The translations under genes and the position numbers were made by a program. DNA of 64,000 nucleotides from Dehalococcoidia bacterium (GTDB taxonomy: Bacteria; Chloroflexota; Dehalococcoidia; Bin125), in the NCBI GenBank assembly GCA_022826965.1, contig JAJDTU010000013.1, forward strand, positions 62,001 through 126,000, read 5' to 3'. The notes under the pieces were generated by a model. The model did no database searches. It worked only from the letters and a program-made list of their open reading frames with translations, and was not told the origin of the DNA. Position 1 is the stretch's first letter; each line of letters begins with the position of its first letter. Of this stretch, positions 52,413-62,088 are shown piece after piece.

Positions 52413-52497
52413 TCACGAAGCACCCAACTCTGCTCGTAGCTCGGACTTGCGCCGTACCTCGACATCTGTCGCGCAGTACCTCCGAGCAACGGATGAC

Positions 52498-53550
52498 CTA
52501 GGCCCACGGATCAATGATCACCTTGCAGCCGCGCTGGTTGAAGGCGGTCTCGTAGGCCTCTTGCGCCTCGTCGATCCCGAAACGGTGCGTGATCAGCTGC
52601 TCGACGGGCAGGCCCGTCTGAACCAGCTCGAACAACTCCAACATCTCGTGCGGCGCGACGCTCCAGCTGCCAATCAGCGTGAGTTCCTTGGGCAGCAGGT
52701 GACCCGCCACGGTGATTGGCGTCGGCCGAGGCACCGGCCCGTCAGGCGTCTCGTCGTACTTGAGGCCGATGAACCCGACCCGGCCGCCCACCTTGACCGC
52801 GTCGACGCACAGCATCTGCGGCTCCGTGTACCCGGTGAAATCGAGCGCGACATCCGGTCCGCGGCCGTCGGTCAGCTCCATGACCCGCGCAAGCGCGTCC
52901 TCTGAGACGGGATCGATCGCCACGTCGACCCCGTACTCGCGAGCCATGCTGCGCCGAAACTCGGCCGGCTCGGTGGCGATCACGCGCGCCCCGAGCCGCT
53001 CGCAAATGATGGCCGCCGACGCCCCGAGTGGACCCAGACCGGTGATCAGCACCGTGTCGAACCCATTCACCCCTAACCGGCGAATCGCTCGATACGGCGT
53101 CCCCACAGCGTCGACCAGGATCGACCCGATCTCGAACGGCACGTCGTCTGGCATGGGGATGCAGTGACTGTCGGGCCGGACAATGTACTGCGCGTGCGTG
53201 CCGTCGTACTCCGCACCGCCATCGGCGATATCCGTGCAGAGCAGCCAGAGTCCCTGGTGACAGAACCAGCACTGACCACACTGCTCGCCCATGTGCGCGA
53301 TCACGGCGACGCGCGTGCCTTCCATGATCCGGGCGGTTGGACCGGTCTTCACGACGACGCCGGCCGCCTCGTGTCCGGAGTTGGTGTAAGAGGAGTCGAA
53401 TGTCGAGCCGCCGTAGTGATACGTACGCGCCTCGGTGCCGCAGATCGTGCTGGCGATCACTTTGACCATGACCCAGTTATCCCGCGGCTCGGGCTCAGGC
53501 ACCTCGATCACGCCCACGCGCGAATCGCCGTACATCTCCACGATCTTCAT
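52498..53550 (-). CDS. Zinc-dependent alcohol dehydrogenase (MDR family)
   Basis: 350 residues from ATG 53550 (MKIVEMYGDSRVGVIEVPEP), with GAGG upstream; the longer frame is rejected. STICGTEARTYHYGG carries the catalytic Cys, GHEAAGVVVKTGP the zinc ligand region, GEQCGQCWFCHQGLWLLC (core GEQCGQCWFC) the four structural-zinc cysteines, and GLGPLGASAAIICERLGA the NAD-binding Rossmann motif. It oxidises an alcohol or threonine-like substrate; the exact one is unclear. Confidence 0.9.
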   Translation of the reverse strand: MKIVEMYGDSRVGVIEVPEPEPRDNWVMVKVIASTICGTEARTYHYGGSTFDSSYTNSGHEAAGVVVKTGPTARIMEGTRVAVIAHMGEQCGQCWFCHQGLWLLCTDIADGGAEYDGTHAQYIVRPDSHCIPMPDDVPFEIGSILVDAVGTPYRAIRRLGVNGFDTVLITGLGPLGASAAIICERLGARVIATEPAEFRRSMAREYGVDVAIDPVSEDALARVMELTDGRGPDVALDFTGYTEPQMLCVDAVKVGGRVGFIGLKYDETPDGPVPRPTPITVAGHLLPKELTLIGSWSVAPHEMLELFELVQTGLPVEQLITHRFGIDEAQEAYETAFNQRGCKVIIDPWA

Positions 53551-53587
53551 GACGAACCTCGAATCCAACCAACTCCAACTAGGGGTG

Positions 53588-54550
53588 TCAGTACCACTTC
53601 TGCTTGTCAACCACGTTGACAAACTCGCGCCCCTCGACCAGGCGGCGCGCATTCTCCAAAATCAACTCGAATCGCCGCTCGGGAATGTTCTCCGCGTCCG
53701 CCACGGCAATGTGCGGCGTCAGGATCACGTTCTCCATCCGCCAGAGCGGATGGCCCTCGGGCAACGGCTCGATCTCATACACATCGAGACCGGCCCCCGC
53801 GATTGCGCCGCTGTCCAGCGCCGCGACCAGATCGTCCAACCTGCACGTCATCCCGCGACCGATGTTGATGAAGTAGGCGGAACTCTTCATGAGCGCGAAC
53901 CGCTCGGCGTTCCACATGAACTCGGTCTCGGGCGTGTGCGGGACGGTCGTGACAATGAAGTCGGCCTCCGGCAGCCGCGCGTCCAGCTCCGTCGGCGCCA
54001 CGAGATTGCCGTCGAAGTCGCCGTAGGGACTGGGATCCACGCCGATCACGCGGCAACCAAACGCGGCACACAATCGCGCTGCCTCCGCCCCGATCCCGCC
54101 GACGCCGTTGATCAGCACTGTCGCCTCGCTCAGCTCGACGTAGCCGCGCCGCCTCGCGCCCGTGTCCCAGCGACCGTTGGCCTGCGCCGCGGAGTAGTAA
54201 GGCAGACCTCGCGCCAGCGCGAGCACGTACATCATGATGTGCTGCGCGATGTGGTCGGAGTAGATTCCGCGCGGGTTGCTGACCACGACCGAGTGCTCGG
54301 CCAGCTCCGGGTAGTACCAGCCAACCGGCGGTCCCGCCATCGGATTCTGCAGCAGCCGCAGACGCTCAACGTTGGGCAGCACCTCTGGCGAAACCCAGCC
54401 ATACGCCCCGTCGGCGTCGATCAACTCCTGCGCCGCGTCAGCCTCGTCATCAACGATGACCACGTCGAGGTCTGGGATCTCTTCCCTCATCCGCTGCGCC
54501 CAATCGCGGATGTCGTCGTCGATCGGCGGCAGCATCACGTACTTCGGCAT
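53588..54550 (-). CDS. 2-hydroxyacid dehydrogenase
   Basis: 320 residues. The NAD motif INGVGGIGAEAARLCAAFG is a variant GxGxxG; the conserved NIGRGMTCRLDDL (Arg), YEIEPLPEGHPLW (Glu) and TPHIAVADAENIPE (His) form the catalytic set. The early part is unusually variable for the family. It starts 37 bases before the dehydrogenase gene on the same strand. Substrate unknown; a 2-keto acid is likely. Confidence 0.88.
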   Translation of the reverse strand: MPKYVMLPPIDDDIRDWAQRMREEIPDLDVVIVDDEADAAQELIDADGAYGWVSPEVLPNVERLRLLQNPMAGPPVGWYYPELAEHSVVVSNPRGIYSDHIAQHIMMYVLALARGLPYYSAAQANGRWDTGARRRGYVELSEATVLINGVGGIGAEAARLCAAFGCRVIGVDPSPYGDFDGNLVAPTELDARLPEADFIVTTVPHTPETEFMWNAERFALMKSSAYFINIGRGMTCRLDDLVAALDSGAIAGAGLDVYEIEPLPEGHPLWRMENVILTPHIAVADAENIPERRFELILENARRLVEGREFVNVVDKQKWY

Positions 54551-54579
54551 ATCCGCTCCTCACCCCTTCCTGTCGATGC

Positions 54580-56976
54580 TCAACCGACCACGCCGGCCGC
54601 GACCAACTCGGCAATCTCGTCCTGGCTCTTGCCGAGCAACCCGCCGAGCACCTCTTCATTGTGCTCGCCCAGCATCGGCGATCGCTCAAGCACGCGTCGC
54701 TCCAGGTGCGCGAACTCCCAGGGCGCGGCGTCGATCCAGATGCCGAATCCGGGATGCGAAGGCTGTTCGACCTGCTGATAGTGATCGCGGAAGTGCTCGT
54801 CGACATCCATCATGTCGCGAAGATCCTCTACCGCGTTCGCCGCGATTCCGACAGCCTGCAGGCGCTCGGCGGCATCCCACTTGCTCAGACCGCTGGTCCA
54901 CTCCGCAACGGCGGCCTCAAGCTTGTCCTCACACGCCTGACGCCCTGCCAGAGTTTGTAGCCCAGATTGTTGCGCCCAATCGTCTCGGCCCATCGTCCGC
55001 GCGAACGCGGGCCACTGTTCGTCGGACTCCAGCGCAATGGCAACCCACTGGTCGTCACCTTCGGAGGGAAACACGCCGTGCGGGCACATGTTGGGATCGC
55101 GATTGCCAATCCTGGGAAGATCCTCACCGACCTGGTCGAACTGCATCCACTGAGCTCCAAGCAGAGCCACCGTCGCGCTGAGCTGGCTCAGTTCAATCTC
55201 CCGGCCCTCGCCGGTCTTCTCCCGTGCCCGCAGGGCCGAGAGAATCGCAGTCACGCCAACGTGCGGCGACGTGAAGTCGGGATAGGCCACACCCATGCCG
55301 CGCGGCGGCTGATGCGGGTACCCCATCTGGAAGTTCATGCCGGCCGCCGCCTTGAGCAGGTTGCCCAACGTGCGCAGCGGTCGCCAGGGGCTGTCGCCGC
55401 CGACGCCGGGCAGGTGGACGCTGATCAAACGCGGGTTGATTTGCCGCAGTTCCTCCCAGGGGAATCCCATCCGCGCCAATGAGCCGCCCGAATAGTTGTT
55501 GACCATGACATCGCACTCGGCGACGAGTTCCCGAAGCACTGCCTTGCCCCGCTCGTCGGCGAGATTCAGCGTGAGCGATTTCTTGCCCGTGTTGGCCTCG
55601 TTGTAGAGGTCGGGGAGGTCAAAGTTGAACTCGCCCCGGACCGGCTGCACCCGCAACGGATCCATCCGCTCACCACTGGACTCGACCTTGATCACTTCAG
55701 CGCCGAAGTTGGCCATCAGGCGAGTCGTCAGCGGGCCGGCCGCGACCCAGGTCAGGTCAAGGACTCGGATGCCGGCCAGCGGCATGTCGGGGAATGAGTT
55801 CGACAACACTCCGGCGGAAGCTGTCCCGTTCGCACTCGCAGAGAAGGCGGAGTCGGCGTGCTCTCCTAGTCTCGGCGCCGGACGCATCGGCAGTGGCGAT
55901 TGCACTGGATCGAGGGAACTGCGCGAGTAGCTCAGCGATTTGCCCACCGCCGGGGTCTCGACATCGCTGAACTGCCCGGCCGTCTGGTAGTGCTCGGATT
56001 CAGCGAACTCGCTAAAGCGCAGCGTCGGCATCGCCGGCGCCCCGCAGGCCCAGAGCCGATCAAGCAGCTTCTGCCGCGGCCAGACTGCCGCCAACTCCTT
56101 GGCCAGGTCCTGCAGCGGGTTCTCCAGGTACTGCCACGCCGCTCGGTCGCCGCGATGAATGACTTCCCAGTTGTCGGGATCGAGCTCATGCTCGACGCCG
56201 GCCTCGTCCAGCATCGCGATGAACTCGGGCAGCTTGTTCGGCGAGATGTTGCAGGCCATCCAGCGATCGTCGGCGCAGCGGATCACCTGCGACAACGCCG
56301 GTCGATAGGGTGCTTCGCCGCGCCAGCGCCAGATGTTCGGATTCGATGTCTGCACCGTCTGGAACGAGGTCGCCTCCTGCATCGAGATATCGATCTGGCA
56401 ACCGGGCTGGCCCGGTGTGCGGTCGCGTCCGTGCAGCGCCGTCATCGCCGACGAAGCGACGGTCAGTCCGGTCATCGTGTGCCCCGGGAACGCCGCTCCG
56501 TGGACTGGCGGATCGTCCCGCTCGCCGCTGATCTGCAGTAGACCTCCTGCGGCCGTGGCCGTCAGGTCAGTCGCCCGCCAGCCCGATTTCGGTCCTCGTT
56601 GTCCGTAAGGCGTCGCCGACACGACGATCAGACGCGGATTGGCGGCCCGTACGTCGGCAACCGGCAGTTCGCCAGGCTGGTTCGACTCGATCAGGATGTC
56701 GGCCGACCGAACCAGTTGCAGCAACCGCTGCATCCCCTCTTCCGTCCGCCAGTCGAGCACGACCGAACCCTTGTTGACGTTGAAGTAGAGGTGCTGGTAG
56801 CTGCCGTCGGGAGACGGCGCGTCGTCGACGAATGGCGCCAGGTGCCGAATCGAACTCCCGCCCGGCGGCTCGACCATCGTCACCTCCGCGCCGAGGTCGG
56901 CCAGCATCCGGCTGCCCAGCGCGGCGCGGTGGTCTGAGAGGTCGAGAACTCGCACACCGTCGAGTGGAAGCGTCAT
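54580..56976 (-). CDS. Two-domain CaiB/BaiF-type CoA-transferase
   Basis: 798 residues from ATG 56976 (a GTG lies 21 bases further upstream). The N-terminal domain starts LPLDGVRVLDLSDHRAALGS; the second starts MPLAGIRVLDLTWVAAGPLT near residue 400. Between them is a Ser/Ala-rich linker (GEHADSAFSASANGTASAG). It has no inserted repeat, in contrast to the paralogue at 49773. It sits 29 bases upstream of a 2-hydroxyacid dehydrogenase gene on the same strand. The acyl substrate is unknown. Confidence 0.88.
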   Translation of the reverse strand: MTLPLDGVRVLDLSDHRAALGSRMLADLGAEVTMVEPPGGSSIRHLAPFVDDAPSPDGSYQHLYFNVNKGSVVLDWRTEEGMQRLLQLVRSADILIESNQPGELPVADVRAANPRLIVVSATPYGQRGPKSGWRATDLTATAAGGLLQISGERDDPPVHGAAFPGHTMTGLTVASSAMTALHGRDRTPGQPGCQIDISMQEATSFQTVQTSNPNIWRWRGEAPYRPALSQVIRCADDRWMACNISPNKLPEFIAMLDEAGVEHELDPDNWEVIHRGDRAAWQYLENPLQDLAKELAAVWPRQKLLDRLWACGAPAMPTLRFSEFAESEHYQTAGQFSDVETPAVGKSLSYSRSSLDPVQSPLPMRPAPRLGEHADSAFSASANGTASAGVLSNSFPDMPLAGIRVLDLTWVAAGPLTTRLMANFGAEVIKVESSGERMDPLRVQPVRGEFNFDLPDLYNEANTGKKSLTLNLADERGKAVLRELVAECDVMVNNYSGGSLARMGFPWEELRQINPRLISVHLPGVGGDSPWRPLRTLGNLLKAAAGMNFQMGYPHQPPRGMGVAYPDFTSPHVGVTAILSALRAREKTGEGREIELSQLSATVALLGAQWMQFDQVGEDLPRIGNRDPNMCPHGVFPSEGDDQWVAIALESDEQWPAFARTMGRDDWAQQSGLQTLAGRQACEDKLEAAVAEWTSGLSKWDAAERLQAVGIAANAVEDLRDMMDVDEHFRDHYQQVEQPSHPGFGIWIDAAPWEFAHLERRVLERSPMLGEHNEEVLGGLLGKSQDEIAELVAAGVVG

Positions 56977-57072
56977 CTGCGTCACCCGTCTGGCCACTGC
57001 AACTACCCGACCGCTCCGGCGGGCTTTGCCATACTAGCGATTGCTCAGGTCGCGTCGCGGAAGGAGATCGCC

Positions 57073-58308
57073 ATGGAAGCACTCGAGGGAATCCGAGTCG
57101 TGGAGTTGTCGATTGCGGTGCAGGGTCCGGCTGCGGGCGGCTACCTGTCCGATATGGGCGCCGACGTGATCAAGGTCGAACCGCCGATGGGCGACGCCAA
57201 TCGCTGGTATCGGGGCAACCACAACGAGCTGCCGCCCGAGTCGGTCGGAACCCAGTTCATCGGCGCGTCGCACGGCAAACGCTCGGTCTGCGTCGACATC
57301 CACACCGAAATCGGCCTGGAGCTGGTAGACAAGCTGGTCGACACCGCCGATGTCTTCCTCAGCAACTACCGAGAGCCCGCGCTCGAACGGATCGGGATGG
57401 GCTACGAACGGCTGTCGGCGCGCAATCCGGGCCTGGTCTACGCCACGGCCAACGGCTTCGGTCCCGATGGTCCGGCTCGAGAGCACCGGATGAGCGATCA
57501 GTTCTCCCAGGCCCGCAGCGGGATCTCAGGCATAACCGGCACTTCCGACGACCCACAGTTGATTCCGGGCGCGATCATCGCCGACACCGGCGGCGCCATG
57601 GCGCTGGCCATGGGCATCCTCACCGCGCTGGTCGCGCGTCAGCGCGACGGCCTCGGCCAGAAGGTCCAGACCTCCTCCTACGGCGCGATGATCTGGATGC
57701 AGGCCTGGGAGATCAACCACACCTCGGCGACCGGGCATCTGCCCACCCGTGACGGCGCATTCCACCCGATCGTCTCCGCGATGACCGGCATCTACGAAGC
57801 GTCCGACGGCGTCGCCTTCTGCATGGGCATCCGCGACGACGAAACCTGGCGCGAGTTCTGCGTGTTCGGCGGCAACCCGGCTCTGGCCGACGACCCGCGC
57901 TGGAACCACCGCGAGGGCCGTGATCCGTTTCGCGACCAGGAAGCCATGGACGGAGTCAAGGGGGTCCGTCCCTACGTGGCCGAGATGATGAAGACTCGAG
58001 ACAGCGACGAGTGGCAGGACTTCTTCGATATCCACCCCGACGGCGCGACGGCCCAGCGCGTCCTCAACTATCAGGAAGTCCTCGACGACGAACAGGCGCT
58101 GGTCAATGGCTACATCGTCGACAAGGACATTCCCCACGTCGGCCGCCGCCGAGTCGCCGGCATCCCAACCCGACTGAGCCGAACCCCGGGAACCGCAAAG
58201 AACATGTTCTCCGACCTCGGCGAGCACACCACGGAACTCATGAGGGAACTCGGCTACAACGAATCAGCGATCGCAGAGGTCGAGACCCACAAGGCCCCGC
58301 CGTTCTAG
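57073..58308 (+). CDS. CaiB/BaiF-type CoA-transferase
   Basis: 411 residues, single-domain. It starts MEALEGIRVVELSIAVQGPAA and has the family block GADVIKVEPPMGDANRW, LSARNPGLVYATANGFGPDGP and GMGYERL. The N-terminal catalytic aspartate region (IADTGGAMALAMGILTAL) is present, so it is a likely active formyl/succinyl-CoA:acid CoA-transferase type. Preceded by CGGAAGGAGATCGCC, a good ribosome binding site. It diverges from the two-domain transferase gene at 54580. Confidence 0.92.
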   Translation: MEALEGIRVVELSIAVQGPAAGGYLSDMGADVIKVEPPMGDANRWYRGNHNELPPESVGTQFIGASHGKRSVCVDIHTEIGLELVDKLVDTADVFLSNYREPALERIGMGYERLSARNPGLVYATANGFGPDGPAREHRMSDQFSQARSGISGITGTSDDPQLIPGAIIADTGGAMALAMGILTALVARQRDGLGQKVQTSSYGAMIWMQAWEINHTSATGHLPTRDGAFHPIVSAMTGIYEASDGVAFCMGIRDDETWREFCVFGGNPALADDPRWNHREGRDPFRDQEAMDGVKGVRPYVAEMMKTRDSDEWQDFFDIHPDGATAQRVLNYQEVLDDEQALVNGYIVDKDIPHVGRRRVAGIPTRLSRTPGTAKNMFSDLGEHTTELMRELGYNESAIAEVETHKAPPF

Positions 58309-58346
58309 CTCCCCCATCTTCTTCTGCACCGCGCGCACCGCTGTGA

Positions 58347-58432
58347 TCCCCTCTCCCTGAGGGAGAGGGTTAGGGTGAGGGCCTCCCTCTCACGCCGGAC
58401 CCTCGCCCCAGCTGTCTCCCGGACGGAGAGGG
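58347..58432. repeat. Hairpin repeats after the CoA-transferase gene
   Basis: CCCCTCTCCCTGAGGGAGAG, then GGTTAGGGTGAGGGCCTCCC and a second region with CTGTCTCCCGGACGGAGAG. It may serve as the terminator between the convergent CoA-transferase and carboxylase genes. Confidence 0.7.
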
Positions 58433-58455
58433 AGCACGAATAGTCGTTGCGCACG

Positions 58456-60018
58456 CTACGGCATGTAGGGAATCCGCGCCGTCGGACCCAGGCTCTGTTT
58501 GATGTAGGACTGAGCGTCGCGCACGAACTCCACCATCAGCGGTCTCGTATCACGAGGGTCGATCATGTCCTCAATCCCGAAGGCATGCGCCGTCCGCAGC
58601 GGGGAGCGAATCTCGTTGAGCCGGGCCTCGATCTCCAGGCGCTTCGCCTCCGGGTCGTCCGCTTCGCGGATCTCGCGTCGGTAAGCGGCCGTAACCCCGC
58701 CTTCGATGTGCATCGATCCCCAGTGCGCCGACGGCCAGGCATAGCGCCGGTACAGCGCGTTGCCGCGTCGATACTGCAGCCCGCCCGCAACGCCATAGGC
58801 CTGGCGCGTGATGAATACGAGGTACGGCATCTGAGAGAGCCGGCTCGTCAGCATCAGTCGAGCGCCCGTGCGGATGATGCCCGACTGCTCGTCGGCCGGA
58901 CCGACCGAGAAACCGGGCTCGTCGCAGAAGTAGATCAGCGGCAGATGGAACGTGTCGCAGAGCGAGATCATGCGCATGATCTTCTCTGAGGTGTTCTTGT
59001 TCGGAGAGCCGCCGTTCTCGCGCGGATTGTTGATCATCACGCCCACTGGATAACCGTCGACCCGGGCCAATCCGGTGATCCGCGACTTGCCCCAGTGCGG
59101 CTGAATCTCGAAGAACGAATCCTTGTCCAACACCCAGTCGAGGATCCTGCGCGCGTTGTAGATGCGCCGGATGTTGCGCGGAATGATCGAGACCAGCTTC
59201 TCCTCGCGGTGCTCCGGATCGTCGGTCGGTTCGATCCGCGGCGGCATCTCCCACACGTTCTGCGGCAGATAGCTCAGGAACCGGCGCGCCTGCTGCATCG
59301 CCTCTGCCTCAGTCTCGGCAAGATTCTGCACCACGCCGTTGCCGTACACGTGGACCTCCTCGCCGCCCAACTCCTCCTTCGAGATCTCAAGCCCCCTGCT
59401 CGCCTTGACCACCGGCGGGCCGCCGACGAAGAGTTGGCTGGTCCCCTTGACCATCACGTTGAAGTGTCCGTCAGCCGCGATCACGGCCGGCGCGCCGGCG
59501 ACCGAACCCAACACCACATTCACGACCGGCATGTACCAGAGCAGATCGTCGACACCGGTGCCGCCACCCACCTCGGGTCCGACCACGTAGGTGCGGCCAA
59601 GCTGCTCGAAGTGCTTGACGCTGCCGCCGGTCGCGTCGAGCAGCCGCACGTACGGGATCCGGTTCATGTATGCGTGTCGCTGCGCCCAACCGCCCTTGGT
59701 CCCGATCATCCCGTCGGCCGAGCCGCCGCGGATCGTGAAATCGTCGCCCTGCACCGCCACCTTGCGCCCGTTGATCTTCGCCACGCCGACGACCGAGTTG
59801 GCCGGCATCAGACCGGTGAGCTCATTGCCGTCCCACTGCGGATTACCGGCCAGCACGCCGGTCTCCTGGAACTCGCCCGGATCGATCAGCAGGTCAATCC
59901 GCTCGCGCACCGTGAGCTTGCCCCGGCCATGGTGAAACGCGACGCTGTCCGCTCCGCCCATCTGCCGAGCGAACCGCGCCCGCCGCTCCATCTCGTCCAG
60001 TTCGGACTGCCAGCTCAT
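58456..60018 (-). CDS. Acyl-CoA carboxylase beta (carboxyltransferase) subunit
   Basis: 520 residues, the full length of the PccB/MmdA family. RARFARQMGGADSVAFHHGRGKLTVRERI (core HHGRGKLTVRERI), GPEVGGGTGVDDLLWYMPVV, YGVAGGLQYRRG and LVFITRQAYGVAGG-type segments, and the DDPEHREEKLVSIIP linker define the two crotonase-fold domains. It transfers carboxyl between carboxybiotin and an acyl-CoA. No biotin-carboxylase or BCCP gene is adjacent, so the other subunits are elsewhere or this is a decarboxylase subunit. Confidence 0.9.
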   Translation of the reverse strand: MSWQSELDEMERRARFARQMGGADSVAFHHGRGKLTVRERIDLLIDPGEFQETGVLAGNPQWDGNELTGLMPANSVVGVAKINGRKVAVQGDDFTIRGGSADGMIGTKGGWAQRHAYMNRIPYVRLLDATGGSVKHFEQLGRTYVVGPEVGGGTGVDDLLWYMPVVNVVLGSVAGAPAVIAADGHFNVMVKGTSQLFVGGPPVVKASRGLEISKEELGGEEVHVYGNGVVQNLAETEAEAMQQARRFLSYLPQNVWEMPPRIEPTDDPEHREEKLVSIIPRNIRRIYNARRILDWVLDKDSFFEIQPHWGKSRITGLARVDGYPVGVMINNPRENGGSPNKNTSEKIMRMISLCDTFHLPLIYFCDEPGFSVGPADEQSGIIRTGARLMLTSRLSQMPYLVFITRQAYGVAGGLQYRRGNALYRRYAWPSAHWGSMHIEGGVTAAYRREIREADDPEAKRLEIEARLNEIRSPLRTAHAFGIEDMIDPRDTRPLMVEFVRDAQSYIKQSLGPTARIPYMP

Positions 60019-60063
60019 CGGCCGCTCCCCCTCGTGTCGACGTGTGACTGTGTCGACTCGCGC

Positions 60064-60969
60064 CTATCTCTGGATGTTGCGCAACTGCGGGTCCAGGAAG
60101 TCTCGCAGCCAGTCGCCGAAGAGATTGACGACCAACGACACCACGATAATCGCGATACCCGGCACCGTAACCAGCCACCAGGCCGTGGCAATCACGCCGC
60201 GGCCCTGGGAAATCATGATCCCCCAGGAGATCGAGTCCTGTGGAATCCCGACACCGAGGAAGCTCAGCCCCGCTTCCGCGATGACGACGGTGGCGACATT
60301 CAGCGTGGCCAGGATGACGATCGAGTTGACCAGGCTGGGCAACACATGGCGGACCATGATCCGCAGGTCATTGGCGCCGATCGTTCTCGCCGCTATGACA
60401 AACTCCCGCTCCTTCAGCCCCAGCGTCTCGCCTCGCACCAGGCGGGCGAATGTCGCCCACAAGGCGACGACCAGGACGATCACCACGTTGGTCAGGCTGG
60501 GCTCCCAGATCGCACGCAAAAACACAGCGATCAGGATCGCGGGCATCGCCAGTTGGAGGTCGACGAGAGCCATAATCGTCCGACTGGTCCAGCCGCCGAA
60601 CCAGCCGGCGAGGATGCCCAACACGGAACCAATCACCGTGGCCAATGGGATCACCATGACGATGGCCAGCAGTGAGATACGCGCCCCGTGAATCAGACGG
60701 CTGAGTGTGTCGCGGCCGAGATCGTCGGTTCCGAGCGGATGATCGAGGCTGCCCTCCGCCTCGAAGAACGGCGGTTGCAGTCGGCCGACCAGGTTGAGCC
60801 GGAACGGATCCTCAGGGGCGATCTGCGAACCGAAGATGCCCACGATCACAAACAGCAACAGAATCGAGAGCGTGACCGCGAGCGTCTTCGGCGATCGAAT
60901 GCGCCAACCGCGGCGTTGTCGTGCAAACGGATCTTCGACTGCCGGGGCTGAGGACGGAGATTCGGACAC
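60064..60969 (-). CDS. dppC: Oligopeptide/dipeptide ABC transporter permease C
   Basis: 301 residues with about six membrane segments. GTDDLGRDTLSRLIHGARISL, AFLEVAT-like coupling elements in GLKEREFVIAARTIGANDLRI and HVLPSLVNSIVILATLNV, and EAGLSFLGVGIP at the end are characteristic of DppC/OppC. It starts 3 bases before the downstream end of dppB and uses overlapping translation. It is the second permease of the transporter. Confidence 0.92.
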   Translation of the reverse strand: MSESPSSAPAVEDPFARQRRGWRIRSPKTLAVTLSILLLFVIVGIFGSQIAPEDPFRLNLVGRLQPPFFEAEGSLDHPLGTDDLGRDTLSRLIHGARISLLAIVMVIPLATVIGSVLGILAGWFGGWTSRTIMALVDLQLAMPAILIAVFLRAIWEPSLTNVVIVLVVALWATFARLVRGETLGLKEREFVIAARTIGANDLRIMVRHVLPSLVNSIVILATLNVATVVIAEAGLSFLGVGIPQDSISWGIMISQGRGVIATAWWLVTVPGIAIIVVSLVVNLFGDWLRDFLDPQLRNIQR

Positions 60970-60972
60970 GGG

Positions 60973-61908
60973 TCAGATCGCTCCCGTCCGAATCCGCGGA
61001 TCGATGAACGTGTAGGACACGTCGACCACCAGGTTGATGAACACGATCCAGACCGAGGTCAGCAGCACCGCGGCCTGCACAACGGGGTAGTCGGTGGCGA
61101 CGATGGACTGAATGATCAGCTGTCCCAGCCCCGGCCAGGCGAACACGGTCTCGACGATGATCGAACCCGAAAGGATGTTGCCGACCTGCAGACCCAGCAG
61201 CGTGATGACGGCGAGCATCGAGTTGCGCAGGGCGTGCTTGAACAGCACGGCGCGTTCGCTCAGGCCCTTGGCTCGCGCCGTGCGAATGTAGTCCTGCTGC
61301 AAGGTGTCGAGCATCGCCGAGCGGGTGAAGCGCATCACCGCCGCCGCTGGGAACGATCCCAATGTGATCGCCGGCAAGATGATGCTCTGCGGGCTGGTGC
61401 GCCCGCCGGTTGGCAACCAGTCGACGTGCAAGGCAATGAACAGGATCAGCATCAATCCCAACCAGAAGTTGGGCACTGCCTGACCGAACAGCGCTCCGAT
61501 CCTGCTGAAGATGTCGGTCGCGCCGCCGCGTCGCACGGCGGCCACAATCCCCAGTGGAATGCCAATCGCAAACGCCACCAACAGTGCGGCTGCCCCGAGC
61601 TGGACCGTCGCCACGAGACGCTCTCCAACAACATCCGTCGCGGGGCGGGTCGCCCGGAAGGACTGCCCGAATTCCAGCCGCACGATGTCCCAGAGGAACC
61701 GTCCGTACTGTTCGATCATCGGGTCGTTGAGCCCGTAGCGCTCCTTTGCCTCTTCGATCTCCTGCTGAGTGGCATCGATCGGCGCCAGCCGCGAGACCGG
61801 GTCGCCGGCGCCCCGGCTCATGAAGAAGACGATCGTGACCACGCCGAAGACGACCGCGATCGAGCGCAGGAAGCGTCCAACGGCGGTCGCCCCGAGTTCG
61901 CTACCCAT
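60973..61908 (-). CDS. dppB: Oligopeptide/dipeptide ABC transporter permease B
   Basis: 311 residues. MSRGAGDPVSRLAPIDATQQ near the N-terminus, a central LPAITLGSFPAAAVMRFTRSAMLDTL segment (core ITLGSFPAAAVMRFTRS), RTARAKGLSERAVLFKHALRNSM (EAA loop, core ARAKGLSERAVLFKHALRN) and FAWPGLGQLIIQSI match OppB/DppB. It precedes dppC on the minus strand and follows the binding protein gene. The ATPase genes are outside the window. Confidence 0.92.
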   Translation of the reverse strand: MGSELGATAVGRFLRSIAVVFGVVTIVFFMSRGAGDPVSRLAPIDATQQEIEEAKERYGLNDPMIEQYGRFLWDIVRLEFGQSFRATRPATDVVGERLVATVQLGAAALLVAFAIGIPLGIVAAVRRGGATDIFSRIGALFGQAVPNFWLGLMLILFIALHVDWLPTGGRTSPQSIILPAITLGSFPAAAVMRFTRSAMLDTLQQDYIRTARAKGLSERAVLFKHALRNSMLAVITLLGLQVGNILSGSIIVETVFAWPGLGQLIIQSIVATDYPVVQAAVLLTSVWIVFINLVVDVSYTFIDPRIRTGAI

Positions 61909-61960
61909 CCTCGATCGCTTTCCGCGGTTCCGCTGTTCGCCTCAAATCCGCTCTCTCATC

Positions 61961-62010
61961 TCTGCCCCCGCTTCGCGGGGGGAGATGTCACGTAGTGACA
62001 GAGGGGGGCT
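61961..62010. repeat. Double-hairpin intergenic repeat, last copy
   Basis: TCTGCCCCCGCTTCGCGGGG, GGAGATGTCACGTAGTGACA and GAGGGGGGCTCC, with the GTCAC-GTA-GTGAC second hairpin, in the 180-base gap between the permease and binding-protein genes. Confidence 0.85.
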
Positions 62011-62088
62011 CCGCTCCGCGTCGGAGTTCGCTTGCCCCGCGCTGCCTCCCCGTCGGCTACGCAGCGGGAGAGGCAACCGATCGTGCGC

